Shown: in pieces, positions 16,374-22,051 of the stretch
How the letters are laid out: each line of letters starts with the position of its first letter
How positions within the stretch are numbered: the stretch's first letter is position 1
NCBI GenBank assembly: GCA_900541335.1
Contig: UQJC01000036.1
Location: 1 to 22,051, forward strand
Direction: 5' to 3'
Source of the DNA: an uncultured Prevotella sp.
Lineage (GTDB): Bacteria; Bacteroidota; Bacteroidia; Bacteroidales; Bacteroidaceae
DNA length: 22,051 nt
Program-made: the position numbers and the translations under genes
The notes under the pieces: model-generated
Told to the model about the DNA's origin: nothing
The model's database searches: none
The model's input: only the letters and a program-made list of their open reading frames with translations

Positions 16374-17000
16374 ATGAGCTTATTTTCAAAAGAAAATCGT
16401 GAAGCCCTGATTGGGCCGCTCAATCTGAACAACCCGGTAGCCGTTCAGGTGTTGGGTATTTGTTCAGCCTTGGCAGTAACTTCTCAGCTGGAGCCTGCCA
16501 TTGTAATGGGTCTGTCGGTAACAGTGATTACCGCCTTCGCGAATGTGATTATATCTCTTCTTCGCAAGACCATTCCTAACCGTATTCGTATTATCGTGCA
16601 GCTTGTGGTTGTCGCTACCCTGGTAACACTCGTTTCTCAGGTGTTGAAGGCTTACGCTTACGACGTAAGTGTGCAGCTTTCAGTGTATGTAGGTTTGATC
16701 ATCACGAACTGTATCCTGATGGGTCGCTTGGAGGCTTTTGCTATGATGAACGGTCCTTGGGAATCTTTCCTGGATGGTGTAGGTAACGGCTTGGGATATG
16801 CCTGGGTACTGGTTGCTGTAGGCTTCTTCCGTGAGCTTTTCGGTAACGGTACGCTGTTGGGTCTGCGTGTCATCCCCGAAAGCCTTTATGTAGAAAACGG
16901 TGGTTTCTATGTCAACAACGGTATGATGACGATGCCCGCTATGGCACTCATCCTTTGCGGTTGCTTGATTTGGGCATTGCGTGCTTACAACAAGGAATAA
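16374..17000 (+). CDS. nqrD: Na+-translocating NADH:quinone reductase subunit D
   Basis: A six-helix integral membrane subunit of 208 residues, the standard NqrD length. With NqrE it binds the [2Fe-2S] centre inside the membrane in solved structures of the family. NPVAVQVLGICSALAVTSQLEPA near the start and VGLIITNCILMGRLEAFAM in the middle are signature segments; the cysteines C29 and C115 correspond to the expected cluster ligands. The frame is open back to 16326, but MSLFSKENREALIGPL from ATG 16374 is the usual N-terminus. A 93-base hairpin-containing spacer separates it from nqrC. Confidence 0.96.
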   Translation: MSLFSKENREALIGPLNLNNPVAVQVLGICSALAVTSQLEPAIVMGLSVTVITAFANVIISLLRKTIPNRIRIIVQLVVVATLVTLVSQVLKAYAYDVSVQLSVYVGLIITNCILMGRLEAFAMMNGPWESFLDGVGNGLGYAWVLVAVGFFRELFGNGTLLGLRVIPESLYVENGGFYVNNGMMTMPAMALILCGCLIWALRAYNKE

Positions 17001-17117
17001 TTTAGGTAACACTTTAGGTTAGACTGACGATAGAGGGTGTTTCGGCATATTCCGCATGGAACTGCTTCCGGAATCAATCTGTTTCTTTCTGACCAACCAA
17101 AATCTCAACACTTCATT
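17001..17117 (+). other. 117-base nqrD-nqrE spacer
   Basis: No gene is seen. One short inverted repeat is present, ATTCCG (17049-17054) with CGGAAT (17069-17074). No terminator or clear promoter was found. Confidence 0.3.
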
Positions 17118-17744
17118 ATGGAACATCTTTTAAGTCTGTTCGTCCGCTCAATCTTTGTGGACAATATGATATTCGCGTTCTTCCTCGGTATGTGTTCTTA
17201 CCTCGCCGTATCGAAGAATGTGAAGACTGCTTTGGGGCTGGGTGTGGCTGTTACCTTCGTGCTGCTCATCACGGTTCCCGTTGACTATTTGCTTCAAACT
17301 AAGGTTCTGGGTCCTGACTGTATTATTGAAGGCGTAGACCTTTCTTTCCTTTCGTTCATTCTTTTCATTGCCGTGATTGCCGGTATTGTGCAGTTGGTGG
17401 AAATGATTGTGGAACGATTCTCTCCTTCGCTCTATGCAGCGCTGGGTATCTTCCTTCCGTTGATTGCTGTAAACTGTGCCATCATGGGTGCCAGCCTCTT
17501 CATGCAACAACGTATCGGTATGGAGCCCGGTAGCTCACAGTTTATCGGCAATGTTGTTGATGCCCTCGTTTATGCTTTGGGTTCAGGTATTGGCTGGTTG
17601 CTCGCAATTGTAGCTTTGGCTGCTATTCGTGAAAAGATGGCTTATACCGATGTGCCTAAACCCCTTCAGGGACTGGGTATCACCTTCATCACGGTAGGTC
17701 TGATGGCAATGGCATTTATGTGCTTCTCTGGTTTGAACATCTAA
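17118..17744 (+). CDS. nqrE: Na+-translocating NADH:quinone reductase subunit E
   Basis: A six-helix integral membrane protein of 208 residues, homologous to NqrD and inserted in the opposite orientation. It begins MEHLLSLFVRSIFVDNMIFAFFLGMCSYLAVSK, the family N-terminus, and contains PLIAVNCAIMGASLF, whose cysteine, with that in GMCSYL, is an expected ligand of the intramembrane iron-sulfur centre. The frame is open from 17037, but those 27 residues are not NqrE-like, so ATG 17118 is preferred. Confidence 0.96.
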   Translation: MEHLLSLFVRSIFVDNMIFAFFLGMCSYLAVSKNVKTALGLGVAVTFVLLITVPVDYLLQTKVLGPDCIIEGVDLSFLSFILFIAVIAGIVQLVEMIVERFSPSLYAALGIFLPLIAVNCAIMGASLFMQQRIGMEPGSSQFIGNVVDALVYALGSGIGWLLAIVALAAIREKMAYTDVPKPLQGLGITFITVGLMAMAFMCFSGLNI

Positions 17745-17776
17745 TCATTGTGAAGTTCAATAGCGGTATGGTGGCA

Positions 17777-17795
17777 AAAGAAGGCTTCCTTCTTT
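17777..17795 (+). other. hairpin in the nqrE-nqrF spacer
   Basis: AAAGAAGG (17777-17784) pairs perfectly with CCTTCTTT (17788-17795) around a three-base loop. A wider GAAGTT/AACTTC pair (17752-17757 with 17812-17817) could close a larger structure around it. No T-run follows. Confidence 0.45.
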
Positions 17796-17837
17796 ATGAT
17801 GTCATAGCGTTAACTTCCATCAAATCATTATTAGAAA

Positions 17838-19106
17838 GTGGATTCTAATCTCATTTTAGCAAGTATAGGAGTATTCCTTGTAATTATACTCCTTTTGGTG
17901 ATTATCCTCTTGGTTGCCAAGAAATACCTCTCTCCGAGTGGAAAGGTGAATGTCACCATCAATGGCAAGAATACGGTCAGCGTTGAGCAGGGCGGTAACT
18001 TGCTTTCTACCCTTTCTGAACAGGGTATTTATCTTCCTTCTGCCTGCGGTGGTAAGGGTAGCTGTGGCCAATGTAAGTGCCAGGTTGTTGAAGGCGGTGG
18101 TGAAATCCTTGATTCTGAACGCGGACATTTCACGCGTAAGCAGGTAAAGGAGAACTGGCGTCTCGGTTGTCAGTGTAAGGTAAAGGGGGATCTCGCTATC
18201 CAAGTGCCCGATAGTGTATTGGGCGTGAAGGAGTACGAGTGTACCGTGATTTCAAATAAGAACGTAGCAACCTTTATCAAGGAATTCAAGGTACAGCTTC
18301 CGGCTGGTGCTCATATGGACTTCTTGCCGGGTTCTTATGCTCAGATTAAGATTCCTGCATTCCAAATGGATTATGACAAGGACATCGATAAGAGCCTCAT
18401 TGGTGATGAGTATTTGCCCGCTTGGCAGAAGTTTGGCCTCTTCCCCTTGAAGTGTGTCAACACGGAGCCTACTGTTCGTGCTTATTCAATGGCTAACTAT
18501 CCTGCCGAAGGTGATGTATTTATGCTTACCGTCCGTATTGCAACGCCTCCCTTCAAGGCTGATCGTAGCGGATTCATGGATGTAAATCCGGGTATTGCTT
18601 CTTCTTATATCTTTACATTGAAGCCTGGCGACAAGGTAATCATGAGTGGTCCTTACGGTGACTTCCATCCCCACTTCGATTCTAAGAAGGAAATGATCTG
18701 GGTCGGCGGTGGTGCAGGTATGGCACCTCTTCGTGCACAGATTATGCACATGACTCGTACGCTTAACTGTCGTGATCGTGAAATGCATTATTTCTATGGT
18801 GCCCGTGCCTTGAACGAAGTATTCTATCTCGAGGACTTCCATCAGTTGGAAAAGGATTTCCCCAACTTCCATTTCCATCTTGCTCTCGACCGTCCCGATC
18901 CCGCTGCCGATGCAGCTGGCGTGAAGTATACTCCGGGCTTCGTACACCAGGTAATGTTCGAAACTTACCTCAAGGACCACGATGCTCCCGAAGACATCGA
19001 GTACTATATGTGTGGTCCTGGCCCGATGTCCAATGCCGTTGTAGGTATGCTTGACAGTCTTGGTGTTGAACCCGAAAGCATCATGTACGATAACTTCGGT
19101 GGCTAA
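17838..19106 (+). CDS. nqrF: Na+-translocating NADH:quinone reductase subunit F
   Basis: The electron-entry subunit (422 residues), which oxidises NADH through FAD and passes electrons to a [2Fe-2S] cluster. One N-terminal helix (about 5-27) anchors it. The ferredoxin domain holds C70, C76, C79 and C111, the spacing expected of the family. The FAD site is R214-AYS, and the NADH site is VGGGAGMAPLRA (289-300) with YYMCGPGPM (389-397, C392). The C-terminus ends YDNFGG. Translation starts at a GTG codon (17838); no in-frame ATG gives the membrane anchor. It is the last gene of the operon and is followed by a terminator. Confidence 0.97.
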   Translation: MDSNLILASIGVFLVIILLLVIILLVAKKYLSPSGKVNVTINGKNTVSVEQGGNLLSTLSEQGIYLPSACGGKGSCGQCKCQVVEGGGEILDSERGHFTRKQVKENWRLGCQCKVKGDLAIQVPDSVLGVKEYECTVISNKNVATFIKEFKVQLPAGAHMDFLPGSYAQIKIPAFQMDYDKDIDKSLIGDEYLPAWQKFGLFPLKCVNTEPTVRAYSMANYPAEGDVFMLTVRIATPPFKADRSGFMDVNPGIASSYIFTLKPGDKVIMSGPYGDFHPHFDSKKEMIWVGGGAGMAPLRAQIMHMTRTLNCRDREMHYFYGARALNEVFYLEDFHQLEKDFPNFHFHLALDRPDPAADAAGVKYTPGFVHQVMFETYLKDHDAPEDIEYYMCGPGPMSNAVVGMLDSLGVEPESIMYDNFGG

Positions 19107-19144
19107 TTTAGCCAAAGAATAAAGGACAAATATAGTCCTATAGT

Positions 19145-19183
19145 AAGAAAGAAAGCCTCTGTATTACAGGGGCTTTCTTTCTT
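19145..19183 (+). terminator. intrinsic terminator of the nqr operon
   Basis: A 17-bp stem, AAGAAAGAAAGCCTCTG (19145-19161) with 19167-19183 (one G-T pair) and a five-base loop, starts 39 bases after the nqrF stop. The 3' arm is T-rich, and ATTATT follows in place of a clean T-run. Confidence 0.8.
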
Positions 19184-19307
19184 ATTATTCATGTTGCACT
19201 TCTCTAAACGGATTCCTTTGTACGGGTTACTTGGAGCTTGCTTTTGTTGCTCGTTTGTCACCCGGATTCAAGATGGCATTTTTTCTTGTTGCATATAGTA
19301 ATAACAA

Positions 19308-19639
19308 TTATTGCTGTCCAAAATGAGCAAGCAGTGCATAGGATATCTGTTGGAACACGCTTCTGTCCCTTTTGGCATTCTGTTAAGCTACAGTTGATTT
19401 AGAGGAAGCGCGACAGATTCCGAGGTGGTTCAATTTGCTATTGGCTGAATTCAGCCCATTGGAGATATCACGTACAGAGTCGCTTCTAGAGAACAGGAAG
19501 AACATTATGCTTATGAACTGGCTCCATGTGTAGTAGCCTTTGCTGTGCTTATCCGTTTTTTTCTTCATGGATAATTTTCTTTATGCATTCTTTTGGGAGT
19601 CTACCAATTGGCTTGTGCGAAAAGTTTTATATTTGCCAT
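19308..19639 (-). pseudogene. decayed N-terminal fragment of an IS4-family transposase
   Basis: Read on the minus strand from ATG 19639, fragments in three frames join into the N-terminus of an IS4-type transposase (DUF4372 region): MANIKLFAQ, then IGRLPKECIKKIIHE, then TDKHSKGYYTWSQFISIMF, DSVRDISNGLNSA and LNHLGICRASSKSTVA. Three lesions are visible. One is a frameshift near 19610. The second is a frameshift in the run of seven T (plus strand) at 19556-19562, where six would restore the frame. The third is an in-frame TAA at 19385-19383 where the family has a Tyr-like position. Beyond that stop the same frame continues as QNAKRDRSVFQQISYALLAHFGQQ-like sequence to another stop at 19310-19308, after which no transposase sequence is recognised. 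The catalytic DDE part is missing. Confidence 0.7.
19628..19635 (+). promoter_or_regulatory. possible antisense promoter over the transposase start
   Basis: TATATTTG fits TAnnTTTG on the plus strand, within codons 2-4 of the transposase relic. The nearest TTG (19608-19610) is 17 bases upstream, slightly too close for a standard -33 box. Transcription would start about 19642 and enter the hairpin at 19640-19701 at once. Confidence 0.3.
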
Positions 19640-19707
19640 AGGAAGTAAAAGAGGTGGTGCTCTTTGCTAAGGTAGTTCTTTCTACCTTAGCTTTACTTCC
19701 TTTTTTT
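19640..19707 (+). terminator. branched hairpin with T-run
   Basis: An outer 10-bp stem (19640-19649 with 19692-19701) and an inner 10-bp stem (GCTAAGGTAG 19666-19675 with 19682-19691) are both perfect. The 16 bases between the left arms can fold as AGAG/CTCT (19650-19653 with 19660-19663), giving a three-way junction. Seven T follow at 19701-19707, so on the plus strand it has the form of an intrinsic terminator. On the minus strand it ends directly at the ATG of the transposase relic. Confidence 0.65.
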
Positions 19708-19904
19708 GTTTTTATCGAAAAACGTTTAGGACTACATTGGGTTGAGAAAATTTTTTCGAGCCGAATAACTTGTTTATCTCCCTTTAAATTGCGAACTTCG
19801 TATAACGAATAAGGGTCGTAAGGGGATATATTCAATTGAACCTCCTTTATTCATGGCTTTGGCCCATGAAAGAATGAATTATCAATCATAATGGAATACT
19901 AACT
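19708..19904. other. AT-rich spacer before the DIP1984-family gene
   Basis: No gene is supported. A hairpin TTCATGG/CCATGAA (19850-19856 with 19864-19870) lies 34 bases before the next start codon and could be an operator or leader structure. No standard promoter was recognised. Confidence 0.3.
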
Positions 19905-20357
19905 ATGAAATTAGCTGAAGCATTAAGCATACGAGCTGATCTGCAACGCAGAATCAATCAACTAAGAACGCGACTGAAAGATAGTTCTAAGGTGCAAGAA
20001 GGTGATCTTCCTGCAGAACAACTTACTGATTTGTTTCAGGAACTGGACGCTTGCCTGGTACAATGGGAGGATATGGTGTTCCGTATCAATCAGACTAATA
20101 TAAAAACTCTGTATGAAGGCAAGTCTATAACGCGCATGATCGCACGGAAAGATCGCTTGGCTCAACGGGTAGCTATCAATCAGGAGTTATTGAAGCATGT
20201 AATGGAAACTGAGCGCTATGGTAGAAATGAAATCAGGTATGTGCGTCAGGTCGATGTAACTGCTTTACGCAAAGAAACAGATTGCTTTGCTAAAGAGTTG
20301 CGTGAATTAGACCTGAAGCTTCAGGAACTCAATTGGGCTGTTGATTTACTTTCATAG
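19905..20357 (+). CDS. DIP1984-family (septicolysin-like) protein
   Basis: A 150-residue, highly charged, mostly helical protein that starts MKLAEALSIRADLQRRINQLRTRL and contains RINQTN, ARKDRLAQRV and ELRELDLKLQELNW. These match the DIP1984/DUF6847 family, some members of which carry the old name septicolysin. The function is unknown. The heptad-like leucine spacing suggests a coiled-coil or helical bundle. There is no signal peptide. It stands alone between insertion-element relics, a setting that suggests it may be accessory, but its reading frame is intact. Confidence 0.8.
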   Translation: MKLAEALSIRADLQRRINQLRTRLKDSSKVQEGDLPAEQLTDLFQELDACLVQWEDMVFRINQTNIKTLYEGKSITRMIARKDRLAQRVAINQELLKHVMETERYGRNEIRYVRQVDVTALRKETDCFAKELRELDLKLQELNWAVDLLS

Positions 20358-20995
20358 CAAGTTTAACTGTTTATTTAGTCGTTTACTCAGAAGTATGCTA
20401 CATGATATGTGAATCACAGCCTTTGTCTGATCTGTTTGGGTATAGGTGAGATATTCTAACATAGGTGTGGCTCTTTTCTGATGAATGAATTACTAGAAAA
20501 AGGTGTAGTCCTATTATCTTTAGCGAGTGGCAACGCAATTTTTCGATTGAGCATATAAGAATGTAGCATTACGGTTGAGGTCAGACCGATTGTTTTTAGG
20601 TGGTATGACCAGTAAGATGCAGAAGCGCAGGCTGTAAGCTCCCCCATTAGGGGTATTGTATTTTGTATTACCACGTGTTGACTGGCAAAAGTGATTAGGA
20701 TGAGGGTGGGGTGCGGGACTCTTTTTCTAGATAACAGGTAAGTCTCCAACATTGCTCGATAAGTTGGGGCGTATTGATGTGAATGCTATATCAATAAATT
20801 AAAATGTAATTTTCTACGCTAATGCTTGGGTTACTTGCAAGGACATGTAGAGGCTTAATGTTTATCTAGCTATAGGCTAATACTATCCTACTCAGTCATT
20901 TTAATCTTTGGGTGAATGCAGTGACGTTCACGTTTATCTCATGATATCGGAAACTCGACCCTTAAAAAATGAGCGAAGTATTGGGCGATTGGAAA
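20358..20995. other. gene-poor spacer with a weak transposase relic
   Basis: Apart from the IS110-like relic entered separately at 20456-20752, nothing recognisable was seen in this stretch on either strand: no RNA gene, no strong terminator and no clear promoter until the ppdK promoter. Confidence 0.4.
20456..20752 (-). pseudogene. possible relic of an IS110-family transposase
   Basis: An open minus-strand frame of 98 codons contains LTACASASYWSYHLKTIGL followed by TSTVMLHSYM. This resembles the IS110 DEDD-domain segment around the motif ME-ACASAHYW-x-R-x-L-x-x-LGH and the following V-x-L-(M/I)-x-x-Q-(F/Y)-V. The Glu of the motif may survive as the E two residues before ACAS. The rest does not match, and the downstream KNDAADA motif is absent. 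The similarity is short and judged by eye, so this may be chance. Confidence 0.35.
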
Positions 20996-21011
20996 CAATT
21001 ATTTAATTTTG
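20981..21011 (+). promoter_or_regulatory. promoter of ppdK
   Basis: TTG at 20981-20983 is followed after 20 bases by TAATTTTG at 21004-21011. Transcription would start about 21018, giving a leader of roughly 100 bases before the ATG at 21119. Confidence 0.65.
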
Positions 21012-21118
21012 CGGCGAAGCATTCTTATCTTTTATAAAGAGAGAAGATGTTATTACAAAGGATTTATCAATTCTCATATATAAATGAATAATCAACTCAT
21101 TCAAATTCTTATCAAACC

Positions 21119-22051
21119 ATGAAGAACCAGAAAAGAGTTTATACTTTTGGAAACGGCAAGGCTGAGGGTCGTGCCGACATGCGTAATGAACTGGGCGGTA
21201 AGGGTGCTAACCTCGCCGAAATGAATCTGATCGGTGTTCCCGTTCCTCCCGGATTTACGATTACTACAGATGTTTGTAACGAATACTACGAGATTGGCAA
21301 GGAGCAGGTTGTTGCCCTCTTGAAAGATGAAGTAGAAAAGAGCTTGCATCTCGTAGAAGAACTGATGAACAGTAAATTCGGCGATATCGAGAACCCACTT
21401 CTTCTTTCTGTTCGTTCTGGAGCTCGTGCTTCAATGCCTGGTATGATGGATACCATCCTTAACCTCGGTTTGAACGACGAAGTTGTAGAAGGCTTAGCTC
21501 GTAAGACGAATAATCCCCGTTTCGCATACGATGCTTACCGTCGTTTCGTACAGATGTATGGTGACGTAGTGCTTGGCATGAAGCCTGTAAATAAGGAAGA
21601 TGTAGATCCCTTCGAAGCTATTATCGAAGATGTCAAGAAGGCTAAGGGTGTTGAACTCGATAATGAACTCGATGTTGACGACCTCAAGGAACTCGTTGTT
21701 CGATTCAAGAAAGCTATTGTAGAACAGACGAAGAAAGAGTTCCCAACAGATCCGATGGAACAGCTCTGGGGGGCTATCTGCGCTGTATTTGACTCTTGGA
21801 TGAACGAACGTGCAATCCTATATCGTAAGATGGAAGGCATTCCCGCTGAATGGGGTACTGCTGTGACGGTAATGGCAATGGTATTCGGTAATATGGGTAA
21901 TACTTCTGCTACAGGTGTATGCTTTAGCCGTGATGCCGCTACAGGTGAAGACCTTTTCAATGGTGAATGGCTTGTAAACGCTCAGGGTGAAGACGTTGTT
22001 GCTGGTGTTCGTACACCTATGCACATTTCCGAGATGGAGCAGAAGTTCCCG
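21119..22051 (+). CDS. ppdK: pyruvate, phosphate dikinase (5' part)
   Basis: PPDK interconverts pyruvate, ATP and phosphate with phosphoenolpyruvate, AMP and pyrophosphate, and in anaerobes serves glycolysis or gluconeogenesis. The first 311 codons are present, and the frame is open to the window edge. They cover the nucleotide-binding domain: ELGGKGANLAEM with K28, VPVPPGFTITTD, RSGARASMPGMMDTILNLGL with R99, and NMGNTSATGVCFSRDAATGE. These fit the PPDK family and not PEP synthase. Family proteins are about 870-910 residues, so the phosphohistidine and PEP domains lie beyond the window. It begins at ATG 21119 and has its own promoter. Confidence 0.95.
   Translation, partial: MKNQKRVYTFGNGKAEGRADMRNELGGKGANLAEMNLIGVPVPPGFTITTDVCNEYYEIGKEQVVALLKDEVEKSLHLVEELMNSKFGDIENPLLLSVRSGARASMPGMMDTILNLGLNDEVVEGLARKTNNPRFAYDAYRRFVQMYGDVVLGMKPVNKEDVDPFEAIIEDVKKAKGVELDNELDVDDLKELVVRFKKAIVEQTKKEFPTDPMEQLWGAICAVFDSWMNERAILYRKMEGIPAEWGTAVTVMAMVFGNMGNTSATGVCFSRDAATGEDLFNGEWLVNAQGEDVVAGVRTPMHISEMEQKFP

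Noticed and set aside
19794..19804. AACTTCGTATA, matching 11 of 13 bases of a loxP arm
   Set aside because: There is no second arm at the right spacing; the short palindrome TTCGT-ATA-ACGAA explains it as chance.
19581..19835. 84-codon minus-strand frame, Lys-rich
   Set aside because: It runs straight through the branched hairpin and into the transposase relic in a wrong frame; no homology seen.
1..22051. CRISPR arrays, intact insertion sequences, prophage or restriction-modification genes
   Set aside because: No regularly spaced repeats, no intact transposase or integrase and no such protein motifs were found on either strand.

Overview
The window reads as chromosome of a Bacteroidetes, most likely a member of the order Bacteroidales; the genus cannot be fixed from here. 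Support comes from Bacteroidetes-type promoters (TAnnTTTG, with TTTG or TTG about 19-21 bases upstream) before several genes, the near absence of Shine-Dalgarno sequences, and the gene content: a Bacteroidetes-type TamB, a complete Na+-NQR operon, a Bacteroidetes-type citrate synthase and pyruvate phosphate dikinase.

Layout. At the extreme left a minus-strand gene may just begin (1-18). The plus strand then carries tamB (envelope biogenesis), queA (tRNA queuosine modification) and a Nudix hydrolase, each followed by a hairpin. From 7025 to 8031 there is no protein gene, but there is a possible structured RNA, two nearly identical tRNA-Val(UAC) genes with a well-formed promoter and terminator, and a long isolated hairpin. 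Citrate synthase follows (8032-9381). A block of four minus-strand genes (9702-12463) encodes a GNAT acetyltransferase, a YigZ/IMPACT protein, a NodN/MaoC-like hydratase and an unassigned single-pass membrane protein.

Divergent from that block is nqrABCDEF (12769-19106), the six-subunit Na+-translocating NADH:quinone reductase, with a terminator after nqrF. Spacers of 83-195 bases between its genes all hold possible hairpins. Citrate synthase, NQR and PPDK together indicate central carbon metabolism coupled to a sodium-motive respiratory chain.

From 19184 to 21118 the sequence is gene-poor and AT-richer. It holds a decayed IS4-type transposase, a structured hairpin with a possible antisense promoter beside its start, a small DIP1984-family gene, and a weak IS110-like relic. 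The window ends inside ppdK. No CRISPR array, intact mobile element or clearly new multi-gene system was seen. The best leads for something undescribed are the possible structured RNA near 7121-7267, the hairpin at 7703-7777, and the hairpin/antisense-promoter arrangement at 19628-19707.
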